A program made the translations under genes and the position numbers. This document shows, one piece after another, positions 43,010-52,124 of a stretch of 64,000 nucleotides of DNA. The DNA is from JANQIO01 sp043513815. Its GTDB lineage: Bacteria; Pseudomonadota; Gammaproteobacteria; Pseudomonadales; Halieaceae. The DNA lies in assembly GCA_043513815.1 (NCBI GenBank), contig CP121313.1, positions 4,154,001 through 4,218,000 on the forward strand. The letters are read 5' to 3'. The notes under the pieces are model-generated. The model saw only the letters and a list, made by a program, of their open reading frames with translations. It did no database searches and was not told the origin of the DNA. How positions within the stretch are numbered: the first letter of the stretch is position 1; each line of letters opens with the position of its first letter.

Positions 43010-43192
43010 TCAGTAAGCCCCTGACACACGCGCCAGCATGAGGCTAAGCCCGCTCAGGCAACTGACAACAACCACCAGGAAAATCAGCAGGCGGAACGGC
43101 CTGAAAGGCTTTCGCTCCACCGAGTTGATGCCGGTGGAAACGAACTCGTCGACCTTGGCCTGATCTTCTGGTGTTAGCTTGGGCTCTTCCAT
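43010..43192 (-). CDS. DUF3094 small membrane protein
   Basis: 60 residues: KLTPEDQAKVDEFVSTGINS, then VERKPFRPFRLL, then one membrane helix (IFLVVVVSCLSGLSLMLARV). The pattern matches DUF3094 proteins of Pseudomonas and relatives; the function is unknown. The ATG at 43192 lies downstream of GGAGG; an ATG at 43228 would add 12 residues without family support. Confidence 0.72.
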   Translation of the reverse strand: MEEPKLTPEDQAKVDEFVSTGINSVERKPFRPFRLLIFLVVVVSCLSGLSLMLARVSGAY

Positions 43193-43234
43193 GAACCCAT
43201 TTTCCTCCACCGCGGTGCCCATTGCCACTGGAGA

Positions 43235-45028
43235 TTAAAAGGCAAACAGCGCCTCTTCCATATCCATCAGGTTACCAGCACCCGACAGCATGGATTCCTT
43301 GTGCATCAGCGCGCGCGGCAGAATACGATCGAAGTAGAATTGGGCGGTGTGGATCTTCGCCTCGTAGAACTCTTTCTCATCGGTGCCCTGCGCCAGCTTG
43401 TCGTTGGCCACTGACGCCATCTGCGCCCAGAAATAGGCCAGCGTGACGTAGCCTGAATACATCAGGTAGTCCACCGCTGCAGCGCCGGCTTCATCCGGAT
43501 TCTGCATGGCGGCTTCACCGATCTTCATGGTCAACTCGCCCCATTCCTGATTGTAGGCCGCCAGCGGGGCAACAAACTCACCAACGCCGTTGTCCTTGTG
43601 GTCTTCGCAGAACTGGTGGATCAGCTTGGTGAAGCCCATCAGCAGCTTGCCGCCGGAGCCCAGCACCTTGCGACCGATCAGGTCCAGCGCCTGGATGCCG
43701 GTGGTGCCCTCGTAAAGCATGGCGATACGCGCGTCGCGTACGATCTGTTCCATGCCCCATTCCTTGATGAAGCCGTGTCCACCGTAGACCTGCACGCCGA
43801 GGTTGGCGGCCTCGTATCCGGTCTCGGTGATAAACGCCTTGGCGATCGGGGTCAGCAGGGACATCAGGTCCGCCGCTTCCTGCTTCGCTTCACCTTCACC
43901 GTGCTCTTCGATATCGGACTGTTGTCCCAGGAAGTAGATAAACGCACGGCTGCCCTCGGCAATGGCTTTCTGGGTCAGCAGCATGCGGCGCACATCCGGG
44001 TGCACGATGATCGGATCGGCGGGGCCGTCCGGGTTCTTGGGCCCGGAAATGGAACGCATCGCCAGACGCTCACGGGCGTACTTCAGTGAGCCCTGGAAGG
44101 ACAGCTCAGCATGGGCCAGGCCCTGCACAGCGGTGCCCAGGCGAGCGGTATTCATAAAGGTGAACATGGCGTTCAGGCCGCGGTTTTCCGGGCCGATCAG
44201 GTAGCCCTTGGCACCGTCAAAGTTCATCACACAGGTCGCGGAGGCCTTGATGCCCATCTTCTTCTCGATGGAACCGCAGTGCACGTCGTTGCGCTCACCG
44301 ATGGAGCCATCTTCGTTGACGATGAACTTGGGAACGATGAACAGGGAAATACCCTTGGTACCCGCCGGGGCGTCTGGCAGGCGTGCCAGCACAATGTGAA
44401 TGATGTTGTCTGCCAGGTCGTGCTCCCCGGCCGAGATGAAAATCTTGGTGCCGGTAATGGCATAACTGCCGTCGGCCTGGGGTTCGGCCTTGGTGCGCAG
44501 CAGGCCCAGGTCGGAGCCGCAGTGTGCCTCGGTCAGGCACATGGTGCCGGTCCACTCGCCAGAGACCAGGTTAGTGAGGTACACCTCTTTCTGGTCGGCA
44601 GAGCCGTGCTCCTCGATGGTCTTGACTGCGCCGTGGCTCAGGCCGGGATACATGCCCCAGGCCCAGTTGGCGGTACCGGTCAGCTCGTTGAGAATCACGC
44701 CGGCGAGGTTGGGCAGGCCCTGGCCGCCGCTCTCCACCGGGGCGGCCAGCGATGGCCAGCCATTTTCCACGTACTGCTTGTAGGCATCGGCGAAGCCCGC
44801 CGGCGTTGTTACGCCGTCCTCGCTCCAGCCGCAGCCTTCTTCATCTCCGCTCTGGTACAGCGGTGCCAGCACCTCCTCACAAAACTTGGAGGCCTCGGCC
44901 ACAATGGTGTTGAGCATGTCTTCAGAGGCTTCTTCAAAGCCGGGCAGGGTCTCATAAAGACCCCCCGAATCCAGCAACTCGTTCATGACAAAGCGAATGT
45001 CACGCTGGGGCGCCTTGTATTCGAGCAT
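43235..45028 (-). CDS. Acyl-CoA dehydrogenase, large (about 600-residue) type
   Basis: 597 residues with the acyl-CoA dehydrogenase fold plus a C-terminal extension. FAD/substrate blocks include CLTEAHCGSDLGLLRTKA and TGTKIFISAGEHDLADN, and the likely catalytic glutamate is in RIAMLYEGTTGIQALDLIGR. This large class includes FadE5-like enzymes and DmdC (methylmercaptopropionyl-CoA dehydrogenase). No neighbouring gene decides between a fatty-acid and a DMSP role. Confidence 0.88.
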   Translation of the reverse strand: MLEYKAPQRDIRFVMNELLDSGGLYETLPGFEEASEDMLNTIVAEASKFCEEVLAPLYQSGDEEGCGWSEDGVTTPAGFADAYKQYVENGWPSLAAPVESGGQGLPNLAGVILNELTGTANWAWGMYPGLSHGAVKTIEEHGSADQKEVYLTNLVSGEWTGTMCLTEAHCGSDLGLLRTKAEPQADGSYAITGTKIFISAGEHDLADNIIHIVLARLPDAPAGTKGISLFIVPKFIVNEDGSIGERNDVHCGSIEKKMGIKASATCVMNFDGAKGYLIGPENRGLNAMFTFMNTARLGTAVQGLAHAELSFQGSLKYARERLAMRSISGPKNPDGPADPIIVHPDVRRMLLTQKAIAEGSRAFIYFLGQQSDIEEHGEGEAKQEAADLMSLLTPIAKAFITETGYEAANLGVQVYGGHGFIKEWGMEQIVRDARIAMLYEGTTGIQALDLIGRKVLGSGGKLLMGFTKLIHQFCEDHKDNGVGEFVAPLAAYNQEWGELTMKIGEAAMQNPDEAGAAAVDYLMYSGYVTLAYFWAQMASVANDKLAQGTDEKEFYEAKIHTAQFYFDRILPRALMHKESMLSGAGNLMDMEEALFAF

Positions 45029-45098
45029 GGTAACTCTCCTGGAATAACCTGTATGTCTTGGGTGGCGATATGCCAGAGGGGCACAGGCAGTGCCGCTC

Positions 45099-45158
45099 TA
45101 TGTGTTCGGTGCACACATACTCGCACAAACGCATGGATTGTCAATATTACCAATTGGT
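45099..45158 (-). promoter_or_regulatory. Promoter and flanking palindromes of the acyl-CoA dehydrogenase gene
   Basis: On the minus strand TTGACA (45139-45144) lies 17 bases from a weak -10 AGTATG (45116-45121). Inverted repeat TATGTGT-N7-ACACATA (45099-45119) overlaps the -10, and ACCAATTGGT (45149-45158) lies just upstream of the -35. Both could bind regulators. The divergent comF gene shares this 237-base region. Confidence 0.45.
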
Positions 45159-45265
45159 CAAATATGGCCTGCCGCAGACCTCGCAGACCCCCGCGAGCTC
45201 GACTAAATTGACAAGAGTTCCCCCACGGGAGCACTCGTTGAAGCTGGCCGATCACAAGGATGTGT

Positions 45266-45994
45266 ATGCACAGCAAAACCTGGGTCCAGCGCGCGCTGGA
45301 CCTGATTGCACCCTGTCGCTGCTCCCTTTGTGGTCTGGCCAGCGGCCGTGCCATTGACCTGTGCCTGGCCTGTGAGGGCGAGCTGCCCTGGCTGACCCGG
45401 TGTTGCCGGCAGTGCGCGCTGCCCCTGGCCGCCGGCGAGCTCTGCGGCCGCTGTCTGAGCCGGCCGCCGGCCTTTGACCGCTGTGTTGCGGCCTGCGCCT
45501 ACACGGCCCCGATTCGCGGCTGGGTGCATGCCGGCAAATACCAGGGCGACTTCGCAAGCCTGCGAGTGCTGGGATATTTGCTGCGCCGCGCCCTGTCCGA
45601 CCGGGGTGCCCACGCACCACCACCCGATCTTGTCATGCCCATGCCGTTGCACTGGCGCCGACGCTGGCGGCGGGGTTTCAACCAGGCGCAGGAACTGAGC
45701 CGCGAAGTATCCAGGCACCCCGACTTTTCCGGCTTGTGTGTCGACCGGCGACTGGCGCGCCGCATCCGCGCCACCGCCGCACAACAGGCGCTCGACCACG
45801 CCGAGCGAGCCCGCAACCTGCGCGGCGCCTTTGCCCTCGCGCGGCCGCTGGCAGGAGAATCAGTGGCCATCATTGATGACGTGCTGACCACCGGCGCCAG
45901 CGCCGATGCCCTCGCCCGGGCGCTAAAAGCCGGCGGCGCCGGCGAAGTATCCGTGTGGTGCTGCGCGCGAACACCGCGGCCGGAAGTCGGTTGA
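45266..45994 (+). CDS. comF: ComF-family phosphoribosyltransferase-like protein
   Basis: 242 residues. The N-terminal cysteine-rich zinc-binding part has CRCSLCGL, CLAC, CCRQCALPL and CGRC. Then come the type I PRTase segments VMPMPLHWRRRWRRGFNQAQ and VAIIDDVLTTGAS (PRPP loop). ComF assists DNA uptake in transformable bacteria. The ATG at 45266 is preferred to 45260 because AAGGA lies at proper spacing. Confidence 0.88.
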   Translation: MHSKTWVQRALDLIAPCRCSLCGLASGRAIDLCLACEGELPWLTRCCRQCALPLAAGELCGRCLSRPPAFDRCVAACAYTAPIRGWVHAGKYQGDFASLRVLGYLLRRALSDRGAHAPPPDLVMPMPLHWRRRWRRGFNQAQELSREVSRHPDFSGLCVDRRLARRIRATAAQQALDHAERARNLRGAFALARPLAGESVAIIDDVLTTGASADALARALKAGGAGEVSVWCCARTPRPEVG

Positions 45995-46000
45995 CGGCCC

Positions 46001-46016
46001 GCCGCCACTAGGCGGC
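46001..46016 (+). terminator. Short hairpin after comF
   Basis: GCCGCC-ACTA-GGCGGC, six perfect pairs, seven bases after the comF stop. No T tract follows, so termination is uncertain. Confidence 0.3.
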
Positions 46017-46108
46017 TATGAACAGGTCCCGGCGCTCCGCCATCTTATAACCGTGAAATGGTCAGGGCTTTCGTCGATACTAGGCGCTTTCGAGCGATGG
46101 AAAGCATC

Positions 46109-46855
46109 ATGCGGTTGATAGCGCTGGTTCTGTGCGGACTCCTGACCGCGCCCCTGCCTACCTGGGGAAGCCAGCAGGAACCGCTGCGGATTGCGGTCGC
46201 CAGTAACTTCGCCAGCACCCTGGCAGTGCTGGTTGAGCGCTACGTCGCAGACACCGACGAGCGCATTATCACCAGCAGTGGCTCTACCGGTGCGCTTTAC
46301 ACCCAGATCATTCACGGCGCTCCCTTCGACCTGCTACTCGCGGCCGATACCTTGCGGCCTGCACGCCTCGCTGAGGAGGGGCTGGGCCTGGGCGCTCCGC
46401 GCACCTACGCGCTCGGAAAGCTGGTGCTGGCTTATCAGCCGCAGTTCGAATTGACCGCCCGGCAAGGTCATGCCGCCCTGCTCTCCCTGCCCGGCCTCAA
46501 TCTGGCGGTCGCAAATCCGGAACTGGCGCCCTATGGGCGCGCGGCCCGGGCTGTTCTTGCGCGGCTGCCTGAGGCCAGCCCCCGACTGATCACCGGCGCC
46601 AATGTCGGACAGGCCATGCAAATGTGGGTAAGCGGCGGTGCGGATGCCGCCCTGGTGGCCGCTTCGTTCCAGCCTGCCCGGTATCTACCGATACCTGTCG
46701 AGTGGTATCCAGCCATAGAGCAACAAGGCCTGGTGTTGGCGACCACCCCGCAGCGGGCTAGAGCCAGCGCTTTCCTCGACTGGCTGACCGGCCCGGGGGG
46801 GCGGGAAATTGTGCGCTCACAGGGTTATCGACTGCCAGACTCCAGCGATGATTGA
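46109..46855 (+). CDS. modA: Molybdate ABC transporter, periplasmic binding protein
   Basis: 248 residues with a signal peptide (MRLIALVLCGLLTAPLPTWG). The ModA core follows: LRIAVASNFASTLAVL, ITSSGSTGALYTQIIHGAPF and DLLLAADTLRPARL. It binds molybdate or tungstate. The start at 46109 fits the signal peptide and has GGAAAG upstream; an ATG at 46097 is possible. No ModE gene or clear ModE site was seen. Overlaps modB by 8 bases. Confidence 0.9.
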   Translation: MRLIALVLCGLLTAPLPTWGSQQEPLRIAVASNFASTLAVLVERYVADTDERIITSSGSTGALYTQIIHGAPFDLLLAADTLRPARLAEEGLGLGAPRTYALGKLVLAYQPQFELTARQGHAALLSLPGLNLAVANPELAPYGRAARAVLARLPEASPRLITGANVGQAMQMWVSGGADAALVAASFQPARYLPIPVEWYPAIEQQGLVLATTPQRARASAFLDWLTGPGGREIVRSQGYRLPDSSDD

Positions 46856-47510
46856 AGCGCTGTGGCTAACTGTGAAGCTGGCGGCTGTCAGCACCCTGTG
46901 GCTGTTGCTGCTGGGCACACCCCTGGCCTGGTGGCTGGCGCGGCGCCGGACCCTGGCCAGTACCTTGGTGGAGGCGGTGGTCGCCCTGCCGCTGGTGCTA
47001 CCGCCCACGGTGCTGGGGTTTTACCTGTTGATCGCCTTTGCGCCTCAGTCAGTGTTGGGGCAAGCCTGGCAAACCCTGACCGGCAGCCGACTGGCGTTCA
47101 GCTTCAGCGCGCTGGTGATTGGCTCGGTGTTGTACTCGCTGCCATTCGTTGTGCAGCCCTTGCAGGCGGCCTTTCGACAGGTGCCCGATACACTGCTGGA
47201 AGCCGCTGCCACCCTGGGCGCCGGCCCCCTGGACCGCTGGCGCAGCGTGGTGCTGCCACTGTGCCGGCCCAGCTTCCTGGCCGCAGCCAGCCTGGGTTTT
47301 GCCCATACGGTCGGAGAATTCGGCGTGGTGCTGATGATCGGCGGCAACATCCCGGGCGAGACCCAGGTACTGTCCATCGCTCTCTATGACCGGGTGGAGG
47401 CGCTGGACTTCGCCAGTGCACACGGGCTCGCGGCGGGACTGGTCCTGTTTTCACTGGTAACACTGTTTCTGCTGTATCGCTCCAGCGGCCGCTGGTCGGT
47501 GCGCACATGA
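46848..47510 (+). CDS. modB: Molybdate ABC transporter, permease
   Basis: 220 residues with five or six membrane helices. The permease loop contacting ModC is visible: LLEAAATLGAGPLDRWRSVV, and GEFGVVLMIGGNIPGET is the ModB hallmark. The chosen ATG at 46848 overlaps the end of modA; the end overlaps modC as ATGA. Confidence 0.92.
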   Translation: MIEALWLTVKLAAVSTLWLLLLGTPLAWWLARRRTLASTLVEAVVALPLVLPPTVLGFYLLIAFAPQSVLGQAWQTLTGSRLAFSFSALVIGSVLYSLPFVVQPLQAAFRQVPDTLLEAAATLGAGPLDRWRSVVLPLCRPSFLAAASLGFAHTVGEFGVVLMIGGNIPGETQVLSIALYDRVEALDFASAHGLAAGLVLFSLVTLFLLYRSSGRWSVRT

Positions 47511-48589
47511 GCGAGATCGCGCTACAGGTCAGCGTCCAGCGCGGCAGCTTTTCCCTGTCCGTCGATACGGCGCTGCCGATGAACACGGTGACCGGCGTCT
47601 ACGGGCCCAGCGGCAGCGGCAAGACCAGCCTGCTGTCCTGCATCGCCGGCCTGACACGCGGCGATAACGCCAATGGTATTCGCATCGGCGACAACTCGCT
47701 GGAAGGCAACGGCCAGTGGCTGCCGCCGGAAGCCCGCGACGTGGCCTACGTGTTTCAGGATGCGAGGCTGTTTCCGCATCTGGACGTGGCCGGAAATCTG
47801 GAGTTTGCGCTGCGCCGCCGACAAAGACCGGGGCCGGGGTTGGATCAGGTGGGCCAGTGGCTGGGCATCTCGGATCTGCTGTCGCACCGCAGCGGCGAAC
47901 TCTCCCGCGGGCAGCAACAGCGAGTCGCCATCGCCCGGGCGCTGCTGTCCGGCCCGCGCCTGGTTTTGATGGACGAGCCTCTGGCCAATATCGACAGCAC
48001 CGGGCGACGAGACATTCTCTCGCGCCTCGCCCACCTGCGCCGCGAACTTGATGTGCCGATGATCTACGTCAGCCACGACATGGCGGAACTGGCCGAGCTG
48101 GCGGACCACCTGCTGGTGCTGGACCAGGGCCGGATCGTGGCTGAAGGACCGCTGCTGGAGCTGTCATCACAGCTTGAACTGGCCCTGTCCCACCAGGAGC
48201 AGGCGGCAGCGGTCGTTCACGCCGCGATTGTCGAGCACGATGAAGACTATGGCCTCAGCCGACTGGAGTTTGAAGGCCAGCCCCTGTGGGTCAATCAGGT
48301 ACACCAGCCAGCGGGCACCGACCTGCGACTGCGGCTCCCGGCCCGTGATATCAGCCTGTGCCGCGAGCGACCGGGCTCCACCAGCATTCTCAACGTGCTG
48401 GCAGCGCGCATTGCCGCCATCGAGACCGGCGACGGCAGCCGTGTGCTGGTACAACTGTCTGTGGGCCGACAATTTCTGCTGGCGCGCATTACCCGTAAAT
48501 CACTAGACGCCCTGGATTTGACCGAGGGCGACGAACTCTTCGCCCAGGTGAAGAGCGTTGCCCTACTGAGCGACAACCGCCATGACTGA
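47507..48589 (+). CDS. modC: Molybdate ABC transporter, ATP-binding protein
   Basis: 360 residues. Walker A GPSGSGKT, signature LSRGQQQRVAIARALL, Walker B RLVLMDEPLANID and the H-loop YVSHDMAELAELAD are intact. The C-terminal 70 residues (from about 290) are a TOBE/mop molybdate-binding domain (NVLAARIAAIETGDGSRVLV). The next gene, srkA, begins inside it (8-base overlap). Confidence 0.94.
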   Translation: MSEIALQVSVQRGSFSLSVDTALPMNTVTGVYGPSGSGKTSLLSCIAGLTRGDNANGIRIGDNSLEGNGQWLPPEARDVAYVFQDARLFPHLDVAGNLEFALRRRQRPGPGLDQVGQWLGISDLLSHRSGELSRGQQQRVAIARALLSGPRLVLMDEPLANIDSTGRRDILSRLAHLRRELDVPMIYVSHDMAELAELADHLLVLDQGRIVAEGPLLELSSQLELALSHQEQAAAVVHAAIVEHDEDYGLSRLEFEGQPLWVNQVHQPAGTDLRLRLPARDISLCRERPGSTSILNVLAARIAAIETGDGSRVLVQLSVGRQFLLARITRKSLDALDLTEGDELFAQVKSVALLSDNRHD

Positions 48590-49559
48590 ACACCCCTACG
48601 ACCCCCTCACGCCGGAACTGGTCATGGAGGCAGTGGAGTCCCGCGGCCTGCTGTGCGATGCGCGGCTGCTGGCCCTCAACAGCTACGAAAACCGCGTTTA
48701 CCAGGTAGGCATTGAGGATGGCGAGCCACTGATCGCCAAGTTTTATCGTCCCGGCCGCTGGACGCGCGCCCAGATCGAGGAAGAACACAGCTTCACTCGC
48801 GAACTGGTCGACGCCGATATATCGGTGGTGGCGCCCCTGGAGTACGACGGAGAGACCATCGGGGAATATGGTGGCTTCAGCTTCGCCCTGTTTCCGCGCC
48901 GTGGTGGCCACGCGCCGGAGCTGGACAACCCCGACAACCAGCTGGTGCTCGGGCGCACCGTCGGCCGTATACACGCCGTCGGGAAATCGCGCGCTTTCGA
49001 GCATCGCCTGACACTGACGCCAGAGCGCTGGCTGGTGCAAAACTACCAGTTTGTCGCCGAGCACTGTATTCCCGCCGACCTGCGCACACCCTATGTGACG
49101 CTGGTGGAAGACCTGGTGAAGCGGGTGGAGGCGCACTATCGCGATGTTGAAAACCTGCGCTGTCATGGCGACTGCCACGTGGGCAATATCCTGTGGCGCG
49201 ACGACACCGCACACTTCGTCGACCTCGATGACTGCGTGATGGCACCAGCGGTACAGGACCTTTGGATGTTCCTGAGCGGCGACCGCGTCCAGCAGCTGGC
49301 GCAGCTCGATGAGCTGCTGGCGGGTTACGAGGAGTTTTGCGACTTTAACCCGGCAGAGCTTAAACTCATCGAATCATTGCGCACGATGCGCATCGTGCAC
49401 TATGCCGCGTGGCTGGGCCGGCGCTGGTCTGACCCGGCCTTTCCGAAGAGCTTCCCGTGGTTTGGTGACGCGCGCTACTGGTCCAGCCACATACTCGAAC
49501 TGCGGGAACAGCTCTTCGCCTTTGACGAGCCACCCCTGGCACTCAACCCGCTGTACTAG
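48582..49559 (+). CDS. srkA: Stress response kinase A (YihE/RdoA family)
   Basis: 325 residues of the choline-kinase-like fold. LNSYENRVYQVGIEDG is the N-terminal glycine-poor loop, HGDCHVGNILW the catalytic loop (Asp and Asn), and VDLDDCVMAPAVQDLW the metal-binding segment. In E. coli SrkA (YihE) counteracts programmed cell death under stress and is co-transcribed with dsbA. Here it is translationally coupled to modC instead. Confidence 0.9.
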   Translation: MTEHPYDPLTPELVMEAVESRGLLCDARLLALNSYENRVYQVGIEDGEPLIAKFYRPGRWTRAQIEEEHSFTRELVDADISVVAPLEYDGETIGEYGGFSFALFPRRGGHAPELDNPDNQLVLGRTVGRIHAVGKSRAFEHRLTLTPERWLVQNYQFVAEHCIPADLRTPYVTLVEDLVKRVEAHYRDVENLRCHGDCHVGNILWRDDTAHFVDLDDCVMAPAVQDLWMFLSGDRVQQLAQLDELLAGYEEFCDFNPAELKLIESLRTMRIVHYAAWLGRRWSDPAFPKSFPWFGDARYWSSHILELREQLFAFDEPPLALNPLY

Positions 49560-50278
49560 TCGCGAGGGCCCGGGAAGAAAAGTGCCCGCAGCCAGTTCCA
49601 GAAGCCGTTCTGGCTCAGCAGGTCGCGCTCTACCGCGTCGAAGAAACGATCCAGTGCCACCGGGTCGGCAAAGTATTCGCCGCGGGTCCTGAAGCCCTGC
49701 TCGGGGTCCAGCTCTTTGACCACCCTCGCCGGGTTGCCCGCCACCACCACATTCGCCGGCACATCCCGGGTCACTACCGCCCGCGCCGCCACCACGCTGT
49801 TCTCGCCCACGGTGACGCCCTTTAGCACCGTGGCGTGGTCGCCGATCCAGGCGTTGTTGCCAATGTGTACCGGCGTTACCCGTGAATCCCGCGCCGTGCG
49901 GTCGTAGATGCCGTGCCAATCGCAGTCAGTGATATACGCGCCATTGGCGATCATCACGCTGTCGCCGATAGTGATTTCATCGGAAGCGCTGATGCGAGAG
50001 CCTGGACTCACCAGCACGTAGTCGCCGAGTGTAATGCTGCCTGTATCCAGTTCGCGCCCCCATACGCCAATGCTGACCGGGGCCGCGCGCTCACCGATCA
50101 GGGTGACACATTTGCCGATGCGTATATTCGGCCCCGAAACCTTCACGTACCAGGGACTCATGATGGTGTGGTGGTCACCGAGATAGTCGCAGGCGGGGCG
50201 GATAAAGTGTTCCGCGTACCAGTGCCGAAATTTCAGGTAGGCTTTTTTGACCCAGTAAGGCCGCAGGTCCTTGCGCAT
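49556..50278 (-). CDS. Hexapeptide-repeat acyltransferase
   Basis: 240 residues with a left-handed beta-helix (about 80-200): repeats such as ITLGDYVLVSPGSRI, ITIGDSVMIANGAYI, VHIGNNAWIGDHATVLKGVT and GENSVVAARAVVT. An N-terminal RPYWVKKAYLKFRHWY segment and a C-terminal extension flank it. The acyl acceptor is unknown. The ATG at 50278 fits the RPYW beginning of related proteins; a TTG at 50335 would add 19 residues. The last bases overlap srkA by 4. Confidence 0.75.
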   Translation of the reverse strand: MRKDLRPYWVKKAYLKFRHWYAEHFIRPACDYLGDHHTIMSPWYVKVSGPNIRIGKCVTLIGERAAPVSIGVWGRELDTGSITLGDYVLVSPGSRISASDEITIGDSVMIANGAYITDCDWHGIYDRTARDSRVTPVHIGNNAWIGDHATVLKGVTVGENSVVAARAVVTRDVPANVVVAGNPARVVKELDPEQGFRTRGEYFADPVALDRFFDAVERDLLSQNGFWNWLRALFFPGPRD

Positions 50279-50346
50279 AACTTTGTTGCCGGGCTTGAAG
50301 CAACCTATGATGGCAGGCCAATCTGCCAACATCAATCCGGTCCAGC

Positions 50347-51039
50347 ATGCAGGGGAATTCCCGCCAGGTCAGCAGCAGCCAGCAGGGCTGCCACCAGCAG
50401 CTCGAAGCGGTGGTGCGCAAACACCTGGCACAGCCCGGTCGCCGACCGCCCGCCGCACATACCCTTGCGGCCTTCGAGCGCATTCGCCCGCAGGTAGAAG
50501 CGGCTGATAAACCGCTGGTGCTGGATTCCTTTTGCGGCACCGGCATGAGCACGGCACTGCTCGCCGCCCGTCAGCCCGACAGCCTGGTAATCGGTATCGA
50601 CAAGTCAGCCCATCGCCTGCAGAAACACGAGGCCACCAGCGACGACAACTATCTGCTGGTGCAGGCAGACTGCGGTGATTTCTGGCGACTGGCACAGGCC
50701 GCGGGCTGGCGTGCGACACAGCACTACCTGCTCTACCCAAACCCCTGGCCCAAGCCCGGACAACTGAAGCGGCGGGTGCACGGCTCAATCGACTTCTCGG
50801 CGCTACTGGAGCTCGGCGGCGAAATCGAACTCCGCAGCAACTGGCAGGTCTACGTAGAAGAGTTCGCTCAGGCGCTGAGGCTTGCGGGCAATGCGGCCCA
50901 CGCGGAACTGTTCACAAGCGCACAACCGCTCAGCCTGTTTGAGCGTAAATACGCAGACAGTGGCCACCCCCTGTGGCGCTGCCGGTGTCAACTGGGCCAC
51001 AATACACGGCCAAGCGCCGCGGAAGACCAGACGAGGTAG
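50347..51039 (+). CDS. TrmB-like SAM-dependent methyltransferase
   Basis: 230 residues. SAM-binding motif LDSFCGTGMSTALLAARQPD and acidic strand VIGIDKSAHRL are followed by HYLLYPNPWPKPGQLKRR. The YPNPWPK element is typical of tRNA (guanine-N7) methyltransferases. It seems to belong to a second, divergent TrmB-like family rather than the canonical one, so its substrate is uncertain. Divergent from the acyltransferase; cysE follows after four bases. Confidence 0.72.
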   Translation: MQGNSRQVSSSQQGCHQQLEAVVRKHLAQPGRRPPAAHTLAAFERIRPQVEAADKPLVLDSFCGTGMSTALLAARQPDSLVIGIDKSAHRLQKHEATSDDNYLLVQADCGDFWRLAQAAGWRATQHYLLYPNPWPKPGQLKRRVHGSIDFSALLELGGEIELRSNWQVYVEEFAQALRLAGNAAHAELFTSAQPLSLFERKYADSGHPLWRCRCQLGHNTRPSAAEDQTR

Positions 51040-51043
51040 CCGC

Positions 51044-51850
51044 ATGATGCATGCAAGCGCCGATCCCATCTGGGATCGCATACGCAAGGAAACCGAGGCG
51101 GAAGTCGCGAAGGAGCCCATCCTCGCCAGCTTCCTGCACTCGACCATTCTCAATCACAGCAAGCTGGAGTCTGCGCTGAGCTTTCACCTGGCGCACATGC
51201 TCGACAGCCAGACCGCGCCGGCCATGCTGCTGCGGGAAGTCATCGAAAATGCCTTTTCGTCCTGCACATCGATTGGCGAGGCCATTCGCGCCGACCTGAC
51301 GGCGATTGAGGAGCGCGACTCGGCCTGCAACAGCCTGTACGTCCCGTTCATCTACTTCAAGGGCTTTCACGCCCTGCAGGCTCACCGCGTGGCCAATTGC
51401 CTGTGGAACGACGGCCGGCAATCCATGGCGCTGTTCTTCCAGAATCGGGTGTCCACCACCTTCCAGGTGGATATTCACCCGGCGGCAAAAATGGGTCGCG
51501 GCATCATGCTGGACCATGCCACCGGTGTGGTGATCGGCGAAACCGCCGTGGTCGGCAACAATGTGTCGATTCTGCAGTCGGTCACCCTGGGCGGCACCGG
51601 CAAGGAAGAAGGCGACCGCCACCCCAAGGTGGGGGACGGTGTGTTGATTGCGGCGGGCGCGAAAATCCTCGGCAACATTGCCATCGGTGATGGTGCCAAG
51701 GTGGGTGCCGGCAGCGTGGTGTTGCAGGACGTGCCCGCTCACACAACCGTCGCTGGGGTGCCGGCTAAAATCGTCGGCCGACCCAGCTCTGAGTCGCCAG
51801 CGCTGGATATGGACCAGAGCTTTCCTTGCGGGGAAGATCCCGTCATCTGA
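51044..51850 (+). CDS. cysE: Serine O-acetyltransferase
   Basis: 268 residues. The N-terminal helical domain leads into the hexapeptide helix with FQVDIHPAAKMGRGIMLDHA, TGVVIGETAVVGNNVSILQS, and HPKVGDGVLIAAGAKILGNI. CysE makes O-acetylserine for cysteine synthesis. The C-terminal tail (SSESPALDMDQSFPCGEDPVI region) would carry the feedback or CysK-binding end; it ends in Ile as usual. GAGG precedes the ATG at 51044. Confidence 0.93.
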   Translation: MMHASADPIWDRIRKETEAEVAKEPILASFLHSTILNHSKLESALSFHLAHMLDSQTAPAMLLREVIENAFSSCTSIGEAIRADLTAIEERDSACNSLYVPFIYFKGFHALQAHRVANCLWNDGRQSMALFFQNRVSTTFQVDIHPAAKMGRGIMLDHATGVVIGETAVVGNNVSILQSVTLGGTGKEEGDRHPKVGDGVLIAAGAKILGNIAIGDGAKVGAGSVVLQDVPAHTTVAGVPAKIVGRPSSESPALDMDQSFPCGEDPVI

Positions 51851-51929
51851 TCACCGCGCCGGTCGCGAGTTGGCATTAAGACCTTTCTGGTGTTGACGTC
51901 ACTTCCCGATCAACGCCACCCCCAATTCA

Positions 51930-52010
51930 AGGTCACCCCCGCGAAAGCGGGGGTCCAGTTCGTTCAACAGTGAGCCACGTCACTGGATTCCCGCTTTCGC
52001 GGGAATGACG
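51930..52010. repeat. Inverted pair of REP-like elements
   Basis: Two copies of a dispersed palindromic element in opposite orientation. The first has stem CCCCCGC-GAAA-GCGGGGG (51936-51953); the second has ATTCCCGC-TTTC-GCGGGAAT (51987-52006). Both are flanked by GTCA and CTGGA/TCCAG, the common REP frame. GTG-rich degenerate sequence follows to about 52110. No gene is seen in 51851-52169. Confidence 0.75.
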
Positions 52011-52124
52011 GTGGTGCGGGTGGGCGTGACGCTGGTGCGGGTGGGTGGACGGTGTTGCCTGTGGGTGTGACGGTGTTGAGTGTAGGCGTGATGGCGGCGT
52101 GTGCGGGGAGGTCGGTGATTGTCG

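Noticed and set aside
46017..46108. ModE operator upstream of modA
   Set aside because: No convincing inverted ModE-type motif was found in this short region.
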